Origin: Saccharicrinis carchari
GTDB lineage: Bacteria > Bacteroidota > Bacteroidia > Bacteroidales > Marinilabiliaceae
Length of the DNA stretch: 64,000 nucleotides
Direction: 5' to 3'
Assembly (NCBI RefSeq): GCF_900182605.1
Contig: NZ_FXTB01000006.1
Location: 124,001 to 188,000, forward strand
Below the pieces are notes generated by a model. That model did no database searches. It was not told where the DNA came from and saw only the letters and a program-made list of their open reading frames with translations. Each line of letters begins with the position of its first letter. Within the stretch, counting starts at the first letter, position 1. A program made the translations under genes and the position numbers. Shown one piece after another: positions 29,649 through 39,679 of this stretch.

Positions 29649-31697
29649 TTATTCGCTTACATCGCTCAACCATTTATAAAACTCCAATTGGGAGCGAAAC
29701 TCACCTTTGTCTACTTCAACTTCTCTAATTTTGTTATCCATTTCGTTATTTAGCAAGCGTGCCGAACAATTATCTTTCATTTGCATTTCCAACATCATCT
29801 TCAGTTCATTCTGTATTTTTACATCGTAAATAGGACACGCTACTTCTATTCTACGATCCAGGTTACGCGTCATACAATCGGCAGAGGAAATATACATTTT
29901 CTCCTTTCCATTGTTACAAAAAACATATATCCGTGAGTGCTCCAGAAAGCGGTCGATAATTCCAATAGACTCAATGGCACTTTCGTTGCTGTCGAACTTC
30001 GGATATACCGAAAACATACCCCTTACATTCAACTGCACCTTCACGCCTAATCGCTGGGCATCGTACAACTTAAAAATCAAGTCAAAATCAACCAGGTTGT
30101 TCACTTTTAAATAGATGTACGCTTCTTTTCCTTCCTGGGCATTTTTTATTTCGCGGTCGATAAAGCCCTCCAGGCTACTACGCAAAATAAAAGGCGCCAC
30201 TAACAGGTGTTTAAAGGTAGGGATATTGTAGTTTTTATTAAAGAACTCGAAAATAGATGCCACTTCCCGTGTAATGCCAGTATGTTTTGTAAATAGTAAA
30301 TGATCGGCAAATACCTCGGCCGAATCTTCGTTAAAGTTACCCGTACCTACACACACGTATTGCGCCATTTTGCTTCGTTCTTTGCGCACTACCATGCACA
30401 ACTTGGCATGTACTTTTAATCCGGGCACACCAAATATTACCTTTACGCCTGAATCCCTTAAACGGTTAGCCCATTTAATATTGGCTTTTTCATCGAAACG
30501 CGCTTGCAGTTCCACTACGGCGGTCACTTTTTTACCATTGCGAGCCGCGTTAATCAAGGCCTTGATTACAGGCGCATTTTTTCCTACCCTGTAAATGGTA
30601 ATTTTTATTTCGCGCACCATAGGGTCAATAGAAGCTTCGCGCAGATAATCGATGAAATAATGAAACGAATGATACGGGAAATGAAAAAGGATATCTTTTT
30701 TACTAATTATCTTAAAAAAAGAAGATTGCGGCTCAATATCGCGATGTATTATGGCAGGCAGAGCAGGGTAGGTCATGCTTTTACTCCCTATCTTAGGAAA
30801 GTCGATGAAATCTTTAAAATTATGGTAACGGCCTCCTTTTATAATGGAGCTGTTTGATGAATAGTGAAGCTTTTTTAACAGAAGACTCAATAGGGGTTCG
30901 GGCATTAATTTGTCGTAAACAAAACGCACGGGTTCGGCTTCCTTTCGTCGTTCCAAGCCCTTTGATACTTTTTTTACATAACTCTCTGATATGTCTTCGT
31001 TGATATCGAGTTGGGCGTCGCGGGTCAGTTTAAAGGTATAGGCACCTATCTCATTAAACTTAAACATATAAAATATATCGCCCAGCTCGTAACGAATTAC
31101 ATCATCCAACAGCATAATATATTTTTTACCGTCTTTTGATGGCAACAAAACAAAACGATCCAGCGATGGAGGTATTTCTATCAGTGCGTAATGAACACGG
31201 CGGTTGTCTTTTCGTTTTAAGTACACCGCCAAATAAATTCCATCATCGGCTAAATCGGGTAAAGGACGACTATTGCTGATAATTATAGGCATAAGTTTGC
31301 CGCGTACTTTTTTATGAAAATAGCGTTGCACAAATTCCCCCTGTTCTTTGCTCAGGTCGTTTTCATTTATGAGGTAAATATTTTCTTTGGCCAGATCTTT
31401 TATAACCATACGGTAGGCCTGGTCGAACATTGCACCTTGCTTGCGCACCAACTCATGCACTCCTTGTAATATTTCCTGCGGGGATCCTCCCTCAAAGACG
31501 GTATTTTTATCTAACTGAACTATTCTTTTAAGTATTGCAACCCTAACGCGAAAGAATTCATCCATATTGTTGGAGTAGATTCCCAGAAATTTTATCCGCT
31601 CAATTAAGGGAACATTATCGCGCATAGCCTCCTGCAATACCCTTTCGTTAAACGAAAGCCAACTAATCTCTTTACTTCTAAAATTCTTTACACTCAT
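29649..31697 (-). CDS. ppk1: Polyphosphate kinase 1
   Basis: 682-residue Ppk1 making inorganic polyphosphate from ATP. The N-terminal domain opens EISWLSFNERVLQEA. The catalytic half contains FHYFIDYLREASIDP, EIKITIYRVGKNAPVIKAL, the ELQARFDEKANIKWA segment, the phosphorylated-His region GLKVHAKLCMVVR, and a second phospholipase-D-like block ending RNLDRRIEVACPI. Full length. No ppx gene (exopolyphosphatase) is adjacent. It is divergent from the reductase gene, with 111 bp between starts. Confidence 0.95.
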   Translation of the reverse strand: MSVKNFRSKEISWLSFNERVLQEAMRDNVPLIERIKFLGIYSNNMDEFFRVRVAILKRIVQLDKNTVFEGGSPQEILQGVHELVRKQGAMFDQAYRMVIKDLAKENIYLINENDLSKEQGEFVQRYFHKKVRGKLMPIIISNSRPLPDLADDGIYLAVYLKRKDNRRVHYALIEIPPSLDRFVLLPSKDGKKYIMLLDDVIRYELGDIFYMFKFNEIGAYTFKLTRDAQLDINEDISESYVKKVSKGLERRKEAEPVRFVYDKLMPEPLLSLLLKKLHYSSNSSIIKGGRYHNFKDFIDFPKIGSKSMTYPALPAIIHRDIEPQSSFFKIISKKDILFHFPYHSFHYFIDYLREASIDPMVREIKITIYRVGKNAPVIKALINAARNGKKVTAVVELQARFDEKANIKWANRLRDSGVKVIFGVPGLKVHAKLCMVVRKERSKMAQYVCVGTGNFNEDSAEVFADHLLFTKHTGITREVASIFEFFNKNYNIPTFKHLLVAPFILRSSLEGFIDREIKNAQEGKEAYIYLKVNNLVDFDLIFKLYDAQRLGVKVQLNVRGMFSVYPKFDSNESAIESIGIIDRFLEHSRIYVFCNNGKEKMYISSADCMTRNLDRRIEVACPIYDVKIQNELKMMLEMQMKDNCSARLLNNEMDNKIREVEVDKGEFRSQLEFYKWLSDVSE

Positions 31698-31808
31698 ATG
31701 GTAATTTTTTCATGCAACTGTTTGCCCCTGCAACGGGTTGAACAAATCATCTTATTTTAAGTTGTAATAGCAATCCTATAAAAATAGAAAATAAAAGAAT
31801 ATTATATA

Positions 31809-32474
31809 ATGAATATGATCAGAAAACGCATGAATTTACATGAGATTTTGGAAGTAAGAAATTTAACCGAGTCCACGTTTATTCTTCGATTTGAAAAAAA
31901 CGGGCTGGAATTTACCCCCGGGCAACACGTTTGCGTTGGACCTCCAAACGGAATACACACACGCGAGTATTCTATTTACAGTGCAGTTAACGATCCGTAT
32001 ATTGAAATTTTGGTAAAAGAGGTGCAAAACGGGTTGATAACGCCCGTACTCAAAAAACTTAAGGTGGGCGATTCGGTGGTTGTGGAGGAACCGGTAGGCT
32101 ATTTTGGTCTTAACGGTGCCGACAAGACAAAGAAAAAATTTTTATTTATTGCTACAGGAACAGGCATCTCGCCTTTCCACTGCATGGTAAAATCATATCC
32201 CGAACTGGATTATCAAATCATACACGGGGTACGATCACTTAACGAAGGTTACGAAAAAGAAGAGTACGAGAAACAACGCTATACCCTATGTTCCTCGCGC
32301 GATACAAGTGGGGATTACACCGGTAGGTTGACAAATTATTTGCTTGAATTAGAAATTGATAAAGAATCTGAAGTATATTTGTGCGGAAATTGCAACATGA
32401 TACATGACGCATACGATATTCTGGAAAACAAAGGGATACCCAATGAGCGCATTCATGCTGAGGTTTATTTTTAA
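31809..32474 (+). CDS. Ferredoxin-NADP(+) reductase-like flavoprotein
   Basis: 221-residue FAD/NAD(P)-binding oxidoreductase. The FAD domain shows HVCVGPPNG and the flavin-binding REYSIYSA (R-x-Y-S). The NADP half shows FIATGTGISPFHCMVKSYP and the C-terminal YLCGNCNMIHDAYDIL, then HAEVYF. There is no iron-sulfur or other partner domain, so it should take or give electrons through a separate ferredoxin or flavodoxin. The exact partner is unknown. It precedes the methylthiotransferase gene by about 95 bp. Confidence 0.88.
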   Translation: MNMIRKRMNLHEILEVRNLTESTFILRFEKNGLEFTPGQHVCVGPPNGIHTREYSIYSAVNDPYIEILVKEVQNGLITPVLKKLKVGDSVVVEEPVGYFGLNGADKTKKKFLFIATGTGISPFHCMVKSYPELDYQIIHGVRSLNEGYEKEEYEKQRYTLCSSRDTSGDYTGRLTNYLLELEIDKESEVYLCGNCNMIHDAYDILENKGIPNERIHAEVYF

Positions 32475-32568
32475 GAACACAAAGGGATAGGTAGTTAAGA
32501 GATATTGGGATTATTCATCTTTTACGCTTTGTGCCTTGTTATTTAATCAATTAATAATATAAAAAATT

Positions 32569-33909
32569 GTGAAGTACTTTTTAATGACACTTGGATGTCA
32601 AATGAACATGAGCGATTCGGAACGCGTAGCATCAGTGCTTGATGCGGCAGGTTGCGAAAAAGTAGAGACTGAGGAGGAAGCGAATTTTATTGGGATACTG
32701 GCATGTTCTGTCCGCCAAAAGGCAATTGATAAAGTTTACAATAAAATAGCGAAGTGGAACAAATGGAAAGATAAAAAAAATCTGGTTACCTTTATATCAG
32801 GCTGTATGCTGCCTTCGGACAAAGAGCGATTTTTAAAGCTATTTGACATTGTGTTTACCATGCCCGAGTTGCCTCAACTACCGCGTATGCTTGGTGAATA
32901 TGGTATTGCCAACCCGCTGAGTTTGATCGCCGAGCCACAATCGCCCGTTGATGAGATAAAACTTTTTTGGAAAGTGAAGCCCAAGTACGATAGCAAATTT
33001 GAAGCTTTTGTGCCCATACAAAATGGTTGTAATAAATACTGTACCTATTGCGCTGTACCCTACACGCGTGGCCGGGAAATATCACGACCATCGGACGAAA
33101 TATTGCAGGAAGTAAGAGAACTGGCCGAAAAAGGATATAAAACCATTACCCTATTGGGACAGAATGTAAATTCCTATGGGCTGGATAAAAACGGACACGA
33201 AATAAACTTTGCCCAGCTGTTGGAAAAAGTTGGTCAAATGGGCGAAGAAATCGACAACGAGTTCTGGGTATATTTCACTTCGCCCCATCCACGAGACATG
33301 ACCACCGATATTTTTCATATCATTGCCAAGTACGAATGCCTGGGTAAACAAATCCATTTTCCTTTGCAGAGTGGCGACGAAAAGGTATTGATTAAAATGA
33401 ACCGTAACCACTCGGTGAGCAAATACCGCGAAACCATGCATGCCCTTCGTGAAATACTACCGCAGGCTACTGTTTTTACCGACATTATTGTTGGTTTTAC
33501 CGACGAAACAGATGAACAGCTGGAAAATACACGTAAGGTGATGGAAGAGTTTAAATACAATATGGCCTATATTGCGATGTATTCACCGCGACCCGGTGCG
33601 GCCTCGTACCGTTGGAAAGATACCGTTAGCCTGGAAGACAAGAAAAAACGCTATGCCATATTAAGTGAGGAGCTGGCCAAACATACCTTGACATACAATC
33701 GTGCCATGATTGGAAAAACCGTTAAAGTTTTGGTACGCGAGCACGACCGCAAAGAAGGTTATCTGTCCGGACATACCGATGGAAAATTGGTCATCCGCTT
33801 TCAATCAGACAACGAAGCTTTAATAGGTCAAATAATTGAGTTAAAAGTTAGTGCGGCAGCTAAGTTTTCGTTAGAAGGTGAGTTAGTGACTGTTCCGGCT
33901 GAGGCCTAA
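32569..33909 (+). CDS. miaB: MiaB-type tRNA methylthiotransferase (radical SAM)
   Basis: 446-residue methylthiotransferase. The N-terminal UPF0004 domain supplies C10 (GCQMN), C46 (CSVRQKA) and C79 (SGCMLP) for the auxiliary cluster. The radical-SAM cluster is C154, C158, C161 (CNKYCTYC). QSGDEKVLIKMNR follows, and a C-terminal TRAM domain runs from about 380. It is expected to add the 2-methylthio group to i6A37 of tRNA. The start is GTG at 32569. The first motif MTLGCQMNMSDSERV is somewhat unlike the ETYGCQMN of typical Bacteroidota MiaB, so a sister enzyme is possible; MtaB or RimO is less likely because of the CSVR motif. Confidence 0.87.
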   Translation: MKYFLMTLGCQMNMSDSERVASVLDAAGCEKVETEEEANFIGILACSVRQKAIDKVYNKIAKWNKWKDKKNLVTFISGCMLPSDKERFLKLFDIVFTMPELPQLPRMLGEYGIANPLSLIAEPQSPVDEIKLFWKVKPKYDSKFEAFVPIQNGCNKYCTYCAVPYTRGREISRPSDEILQEVRELAEKGYKTITLLGQNVNSYGLDKNGHEINFAQLLEKVGQMGEEIDNEFWVYFTSPHPRDMTTDIFHIIAKYECLGKQIHFPLQSGDEKVLIKMNRNHSVSKYRETMHALREILPQATVFTDIIVGFTDETDEQLENTRKVMEEFKYNMAYIAMYSPRPGAASYRWKDTVSLEDKKKRYAILSEELAKHTLTYNRAMIGKTVKVLVREHDRKEGYLSGHTDGKLVIRFQSDNEALIGQIIELKVSAAAKFSLEGELVTVPAEA

Positions 33910-34020
33910 GTCATTATCATTGAGCAAGGTAACATGGCCGCATGTGGGTGTTCAGTTGTCGCATACTGCGAATAAAATACGACTATTCAGTTGGTAGCTT
34001 TGTAAAGAGATTTTCAATAG

Positions 34021-34059
34021 AAAAGAGCCTGTCGATCGAACGATGACAGGCTCTTTTTT
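34021..34059 (+). terminator. Intrinsic terminator
   Basis: AAAAGAGCCTGTC and GACAGGCTCTTTT form a perfect 13-bp stem with an 11-nt loop, followed by a T-run. It ends the methylthiotransferase unit and may also serve hutH on the opposite strand. Confidence 0.9.
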
Positions 34060-34187
34060 ATTTAATAAATCATGATTCTTTCAAGGATTGTTTGTAAAAG
34101 TGCCTATGCAACCAAACTGTTATATGGCCAAAACCTATCTAAACAGCATCGTGCATAAACATCTTATAAAGCAGAAGGAAATAGTAT

Positions 34188-35699
34188 TTACCCCTGGCTT
34201 TTAAACTCATCGAACTCACCCTTATGTAAAAATTCGAGAGCGGCCTCCATTTGTTGGTACATTATTTTATCTTCGGTAACAAAAGGAACATATTGCCTGA
34301 AAGCAGATAAAAACTTTTCGAGGTAAGGCGAAGTTTTCATAGGTCGTCTGAACTCAATAGCTTGTGCTGCATTAAAAAGCTCCACTGCAATCACCCGTTC
34401 CACATTTTCCACTATCTTGAGGGCTTTGGTTGCTGCGTTACCGCCCATGCTTACATGGTCTTCCTGCTCATTGGAAGAGGGGATGGAGTCTACCGACGAG
34501 GGTGTTGCCATTTGCTTATTAAGACTTACAATTGAGGCGGCAGCATACTGCGGAATCATAAAGCCTGAGTTTAAACCCGGGTTGGCTACTAAAAACTCCG
34601 GCAAACCACGTTCACCGGAAATAAGCCTATATGTTCGTCTTTCAGAAATACTGCCTATCTCGGCCAGTGCTATGCTCAAGAAGTCGAGCGCCAAGGCTAA
34701 AGGTTCGCCATGAAAATTACCCCCTGAAATAATACTTCCTTCCTCCGGAAACACGATGGGGTTATCTGTTACTGAATTTATTTCGGTACAAACAACCCCT
34801 GCCACATAATTTATGGCATCTTTGATTGCCCCATGCACCTGCGGAACACACCGAAACGAATAAGGATCCTGTACTTGTTTGTCTTTTTGTTCAATTATTT
34901 GGCTACCTGCCAACAGGGCCGTAATATTTTTTGCGGTCTCTAATTGTCCGGCATGGGGCCTGATCACATGCATTTGCTGCCTAAAGGGGTCTATCCGTCC
35001 GTTAAAAGCATCAAGAGACAAAGCCGCCACAATATCGGCATATTTTGCCAGGCGGAATGCTTTTAGCAAGGTATATACGGCATGCGAACTCATAAACTGG
35101 GTTCCGTTAAGCAATGCCAGCCCTTCCTTAGCTTCGAGTTTGATAGGCTCCCATCCTTGCCTTTTGAGCATCTGCGAGGCAGGCATCTTCTCGCCTTTAA
35201 AATACACCTCGCCACGCCCAATCAAAGGGAGAAACAAATGCGCCAGGGGAGCCAGATCTCCCGATGCACCAAGCGAACCCATCTCGAGAACGATAGGATA
35301 TACTGAATGATTATAAAAATCCAATATCCGCTCTACCGTTTTTACCTGCACACCCGACTTACCCAAACTCAATGCATGTGCCTTAAGCAATAGCATCATT
35401 TTAACCACTTCGGCCGGCACTTCTTTTCCGGCACCACAGGCATGGCTAAGCAATAAATTTTCTTGCAGTTTACTCAGATCCTCTTTTGATATTGATTTAT
35501 TGTGTAAGGCACCAAATCCGGTGTTTATTCCGTAAACCGGTCCTTCGTGATTTTTTAAAAAATCATTCAAAAAACTTTTACAGTTTTGAATCAGATCCTT
35601 TGACTCGGACGACAATTTAACAGTCACCGGATTGCGCATCAATTCGTCGAGCCTATCAAAAGTTAAAGGTGCAGGGGATATATAATGTGTATTTTCCAT
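34188..35699 (-). CDS. hutH: Histidine ammonia-lyase
   Basis: 503-residue MIO-dependent enzyme deaminating histidine to urocanate. The self-cyclising triad Ala-Ser-Gly is at 145-147 in SLGASGDLAPLAH. The catalytic Tyr lies in VYGINTGFGAL (Y56). It also shows QEDHVSMGGNAATKA. Length is typical. The other hut genes (U, I, G) are not here. Instead it lies 70 bp downstream of hisS on the same strand, with no terminator between, so the two may be co-transcribed. A related aminomutase or tyrosine ammonia-lyase cannot be fully excluded from sequence alone. Confidence 0.92.
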   Translation of the reverse strand: MENTHYISPAPLTFDRLDELMRNPVTVKLSSESKDLIQNCKSFLNDFLKNHEGPVYGINTGFGALHNKSISKEDLSKLQENLLLSHACGAGKEVPAEVVKMMLLLKAHALSLGKSGVQVKTVERILDFYNHSVYPIVLEMGSLGASGDLAPLAHLFLPLIGRGEVYFKGEKMPASQMLKRQGWEPIKLEAKEGLALLNGTQFMSSHAVYTLLKAFRLAKYADIVAALSLDAFNGRIDPFRQQMHVIRPHAGQLETAKNITALLAGSQIIEQKDKQVQDPYSFRCVPQVHGAIKDAINYVAGVVCTEINSVTDNPIVFPEEGSIISGGNFHGEPLALALDFLSIALAEIGSISERRTYRLISGERGLPEFLVANPGLNSGFMIPQYAAASIVSLNKQMATPSSVDSIPSSNEQEDHVSMGGNAATKALKIVENVERVIAVELFNAAQAIEFRRPMKTSPYLEKFLSAFRQYVPFVTEDKIMYQQMEAALEFLHKGEFDEFKSQG

Positions 35700-35769
35700 T
35701 TTAAACTATGCGAGTTTTATTGAGCTACCAGTTTTTTTTAAGTCCCGCAAACTATATAAAAATCTTACT

Positions 35770-37131
35770 TTAGCCGATGATATTAATCACCTCTTCAACC
35801 GATAAAAGTTGCTGCTCGCCACTGTGCATATTTTTAAGTGTTAGCTTGCCCTGCTGTATTTCATTTTCGCCGGCCATGGCCACAAAGGCGATTTCTTTTT
35901 TGTTGGCATAATTCATTTGCTTTCCCATTTTAGCTGCATCAGGATAAAGCTCGGCATTAATACCAGCGTTTCGAACCTTTTGCAGCGCTTGCAGAGAATA
36001 CATAGCTTCTCGCTGACCAAAATTCACAAACATCAAACGCGTAGAAACAATCGATTCTTTAGGATACAAATCCAATTGGTTCATCACATCGTATATACGA
36101 TCGGCACCAAACGAAATACCTACGCCTGATACGTTGCGCAAACCAAATACGCCTGTTAAATCATCATACCGGCCACCACCAGTTATACTGCCAATTTCCA
36201 TATCCAGCGCTTTCACCTCAAAAATAGCTCCGGTATAATAATTTAGGCCACGTGCCAGGGTCAAATCCAATTCAACTTTTGTGGTCACATTAATATTTTG
36301 CAGATAACTAAATACGGTTTCCATTTCCGCTACCCCTTTTAGGCCTGTTTCCGAAGCTTTAAGAACAGTTTTTAAAGTATCGAGTTTTTGCTGATTGGTT
36401 CCGGAAAGATTAATAATAGGCTGTAACTTATCCACCGCTTCGCGAGGTAATCCTTTCTGAATTAACTCATCGTTCACTTTTTGAATACCAATTTTATCCA
36501 ACTTGTCTATAGCCACAGTGATGTCAACAATTTTATCCGCCTGCCCTATGATATCCGCAATTCCGCTCAAGATCTTCCGATTGTTCATCTTAACCAACAC
36601 ATTAATTTTGAGCGCTTTGTACACATCATCTACAATTTGTATAAGCTCTACCTCATTTATTAAGGAGTTAGAGCCAACCACATCCACATCGCATTGATAA
36701 AACTCGCGGTAACGTCCTTTTTGCGGCCTGTCGGCTCGCCATACGGGTTGCATCTGGTAACGCTTAAACGGAAAAGTTATGTTGTTTTGGTGCTGCACTA
36801 CAAAACGGGCAAATGGAACGGTAAGATCGTAACGAAGTCCTTTATCCGCAATTTGTGTGGTAGTTTTAATTGAGTTTTTTTCCTTTAAGGCATCAATATC
36901 TGCTTTGGCCAAAAAATCTCCCGAATTCAATATCTTAAAAAGCAGCTTATCCCCCTCTTCGCCGTATTTTCCCATTAATGTGGATAAGTTTTCCATGGCA
37001 GGCGTTTCGATAGGCTGATAACCATACTTTAAAAAAATTGCTTTAATGCTATCAAAAATATAATTCCGTTTTGCCATTTCAACTGGCGTAAAATCTCTTG
37101 TTCCTTTTGGTATAGCGGGTTTTTGAGCCAT
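35770..37131 (-). CDS. hisS: Histidyl-tRNA synthetase
   Basis: 453-residue class II aminoacyl-tRNA synthetase. Motifs are KGTRDFTP at the N-terminus, LTVPFARFV, the motif 2 region [20 protein letters not shown], the histidine-specific [14 protein letters not shown], and motif 3 [13 protein letters not shown]-like ([11 protein letters not shown]). A C-terminal anticodon-binding domain is present. It is preceded by a good -7 box. hutH follows downstream. Confidence 0.96.
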   Translation of the reverse strand: MAQKPAIPKGTRDFTPVEMAKRNYIFDSIKAIFLKYGYQPIETPAMENLSTLMGKYGEEGDKLLFKILNSGDFLAKADIDALKEKNSIKTTTQIADKGLRYDLTVPFARFVVQHQNNITFPFKRYQMQPVWRADRPQKGRYREFYQCDVDVVGSNSLINEVELIQIVDDVYKALKINVLVKMNNRKILSGIADIIGQADKIVDITVAIDKLDKIGIQKVNDELIQKGLPREAVDKLQPIINLSGTNQQKLDTLKTVLKASETGLKGVAEMETVFSYLQNINVTTKVELDLTLARGLNYYTGAIFEVKALDMEIGSITGGGRYDDLTGVFGLRNVSGVGISFGADRIYDVMNQLDLYPKESIVSTRLMFVNFGQREAMYSLQALQKVRNAGINAELYPDAAKMGKQMNYANKKEIAFVAMAGENEIQQGKLTLKNMHSGEQQLLSVEEVINIIG

Positions 37132-37156
37132 AGTATTTATTTTTATTTTAGAGGCG

Positions 37157-37164
37157 CAAAGTTA
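37157..37164 (-). promoter_or_regulatory. -7 box of hisS(-hutH)
   Basis: Minus-strand TAACTTTG is an exact TAnnTTTG match, 25 bp before the hisS ATG. It is followed by GCG, as at several other start regions in this window. Confidence 0.5.
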
Positions 37165-37341
37165 TTTATTTTTTTAAACTTACGTAATCCTATAATAGCA
37201 AGTACAAGCAGCAATAATTTCCATCACGTCTCCTTATCGTATACGGCTACAGTATTTCATCGCCTAAATAGCGTTATCTACAAACAAAACAGCACCTTTT
37301 GCCACATACTTTTAACCATTTTACTTATTGCAAGTAAAAAT

Positions 37342-38478
37342 ATGTACGAAATAGAATCTAAGAATGATGAGAATTCCAAAAAAGAATATTACTCGATGGA
37401 TACTGGTAAAATATTATTAATAGGAAAAGATTATTGTAATTTGGAACTATTGGAACACCAGTTGATGTCCTTTAGCGAAGAGTGGCGTATAAAAGTAAAA
37501 TTATTTCATGATTCGGTGTACGAATTGAACAATACACATCACGATTTGGTGATTATAGATTTTGGGGGGTCACCTGAAAAACTATTAAAGAAAATAGAAA
37601 TCGTAAAGAAATCGCATCAAAATCACAATACACCGATACTTGTATGCTTTGTAGAAAAAAGTGCTAAACTAATTAAAACAATGCTTGAAGCAGGAGCACT
37701 GGATTTTATACAAAAACCTTTTAAGCCCATTGAATTATTTGCACGTGTGCGCACCGCCCTTATTTTATCCAGTACCGTAAAAAAGTTAAACCATCAGGCT
37801 GATGTTATCAGGGAAAGTCAAAATAAAGTAAACGAAATAATATCGGGTCTGTTACCCAAAAAAATCATTGATGAGCTGACCGTTTCGGGCGAATCAAGAC
37901 CAAAAAAATACCGGGAAGCTTCGGTGCTATTTGTGGACCTGGTTGATTTTACAAAAAAATCAACCACGCTGGCACCCAAAATATTAATTGACGAACTAAC
38001 CCAGATTTTTAATGCTTTTGATTCCATTATTAAAAAAAATGGATGTACGCGTATAAAAACAATGGGAGATGGCTATTTGGCTGTTTCAGGAATTCCCACT
38101 CCACATAAACAACATGCCGTTAAATTAATACAAACAGCTATTGATATGAGAGCGTATCTATCCCAAAGGAATGAAAGCAATGCGGTAAAATGGGAATTAA
38201 AAATCGGAATTGATTCGGGCGAAGTAATAGGCAGTATACTGGGTACAAATAATTTTTTGTTCGATATTTTTGGCGACACAGTAAATACTGCAGCACGGAT
38301 GGAAAAGACTTGCGCCCCCAACCAAATCAACATTGGTATGCGCACGTATTTATCTACGCGTGATAAGTTCCGATACATAGAGCGCTTACCCAATGACGTT
38401 AAGGGGCTGGGAGTAAAGAATATGTATTATTTAAAGTCAAAGATAAACAGTTCCCATTTGAATAGATGGCAACAATAG
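37342..38478 (+). CDS. Receiver-adenylate cyclase protein with degenerate receiver
   Basis: 378 residues from the ATG at 37342; an upstream ATG would overlap hisS and add unrelated sequence, and the ATG at 37396 is a further option. The N-terminal receiver keeps an Asp at the phosphorylation place (D73, LVIIDFGG) and the Lys (IQKPF) but lacks the acidic Asp-Asp pair (LLIGKD instead of LLVDD), so phosphorylation is doubtful. A short coiled linker (GLLPKKIIDEL) leads to a class III cyclase domain with metal ligands D199 and D243, adenine-selecting K239 and D308, and N315 and R319. All catalytic residues for cAMP formation are present. It is the first of a tandem pair and starts 58 bp before its paralogue. 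Confidence 0.88.
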   Translation: MYEIESKNDENSKKEYYSMDTGKILLIGKDYCNLELLEHQLMSFSEEWRIKVKLFHDSVYELNNTHHDLVIIDFGGSPEKLLKKIEIVKKSHQNHNTPILVCFVEKSAKLIKTMLEAGALDFIQKPFKPIELFARVRTALILSSTVKKLNHQADVIRESQNKVNEIISGLLPKKIIDELTVSGESRPKKYREASVLFVDLVDFTKKSTTLAPKILIDELTQIFNAFDSIIKKNGCTRIKTMGDGYLAVSGIPTPHKQHAVKLIQTAIDMRAYLSQRNESNAVKWELKIGIDSGEVIGSILGTNNFLFDIFGDTVNTAARMEKTCAPNQINIGMRTYLSTRDKFRYIERLPNDVKGLGVKNMYYLKSKINSSHLNRWQQ

Positions 38479-38536
38479 ATGGTAATAACTTTATATTCAC
38501 TTTAAAAGACAAGCACAGATATAAACCGTTTAAAAC

Positions 38537-39634
38537 ATGACTCCTTCTTCGTTGAAAATACTGTTGGTAGATGATATGGCAATTATTTTGGACATCATCA
38601 TATTACATTTGGATACCATGAACCAGGATTTCACCTACCTGAAGGCCAATGATGGAAGAAGTGCATGTAAAATTGCACAGCAGTCGAAGCCTGACTTAAT
38701 ACTGATGGATTGGGAGATGCCCAAAATGAATGGAATTGATGCCTTGATGTTGATGAAGAAAAATGAATCCATCAAAGATATTCCTGTTATTATCATGTCC
38801 AGTTTTACAGATGTAAGAAAGGCACTTGAAGCTGGCGCAGTTGACTATATAAAAAAACCAATAGACCCCACAGAACTTATTGCTCGTGTTCAATCCGCCA
38901 TTAACTTAACACAATCGTTTAAAGCGTTGATTGAAAAACAAGAGGAACTGGAATTGGAACGACAAAAAGTAGAACGAATATTAAAAGGCTTACTACCTCC
39001 TAAAATTCTTGAGGAGATAAAGGAAACCGGCAATTCAAAACCCAAACGATACAAAAATGCCACGGTGATGTTTACCGACTTAGTTGGTTTTACCGCAAAA
39101 ACCACTTCTATGTCGCCTAAAAGATTAATTAATGAGTTAAATGATATATTCTCTTCATTTGATAAAATAATTACAAAAAACAGATGTACCCGTATCAAGA
39201 CTATTGGAGATGCCTACCTTGTTGCTTCGGGGCTCCCGGAAGAGGACGAGAATCACGCTAGCAACATTATCCGGGCAGCAATTGAGTTTCGTCAGTTTAT
39301 TCTGGAGCGGAACATGTTGAGTTCGATAAAATGGGAAATTACCACAGGCATTAATAGCGGTGAAATAGTTGGTAGTTTAATTGGACTTGAAAATTATCTT
39401 TTTGATATTTTTGGAGAAAATGTAAATACAGCCTCACGCATACAACACCAATGTTCGCCAATGGATATCGCCGTAAGCACTTCTACTTATGAATTAACAA
39501 GTGAGGATTTTATTTTTGAAAAACAAGGTGTTGTGAGCCTAAAAGGCATGAATAAAATGGAGATTTATAATGTGATGAATGTTTACTCTAATCTTGAGCT
39601 TTCAAAAGTGTGCAAAAATTTTGATTTATACTGA
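38537..39634 (+). CDS. Response regulator-adenylate cyclase
   Basis: 365 residues. The receiver is intact: D12/D13 (LLVDD), phosphoacceptor D58 (LILMDWEMP), S88 and K107 (YIKKP). A coiled linker of about 40 residues (EKQEELELERQKVERIL) ends in GLLPPKILEEI and joins a class III cyclase with D181, K221, D225, D290, N297 and R301, the full set for ATP cyclisation. Phosphorylation by an unknown kinase should set cAMP output. It is clearly a paralogue of the gene before it; one of the two has kept receiver chemistry and the other seems to have lost it. Confidence 0.92.
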   Translation: MTPSSLKILLVDDMAIILDIIILHLDTMNQDFTYLKANDGRSACKIAQQSKPDLILMDWEMPKMNGIDALMLMKKNESIKDIPVIIMSSFTDVRKALEAGAVDYIKKPIDPTELIARVQSAINLTQSFKALIEKQEELELERQKVERILKGLLPPKILEEIKETGNSKPKRYKNATVMFTDLVGFTAKTTSMSPKRLINELNDIFSSFDKIITKNRCTRIKTIGDAYLVASGLPEEDENHASNIIRAAIEFRQFILERNMLSSIKWEITTGINSGEIVGSLIGLENYLFDIFGENVNTASRIQHQCSPMDIAVSTSTYELTSEDFIFEKQGVVSLKGMNKMEIYNVMNVYSNLELSKVCKNFDLY

Positions 39635-39635
39635 C

Positions 39636-39671
39636 AAAAAAAGGCTGCCGAAAAACGACAGCCTTTTTTTC
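39636..39671. terminator. Bidirectional terminator
   Basis: AAAAAAAGGCTG and CAGCCTTTTTTT form a 12-bp stem with an 11-nt loop, between the second cyclase gene and ettA, which converge. A and T tracts on both flanks allow use in either direction. Confidence 0.88.
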
Positions 39672-39679
39672 CAATAATA

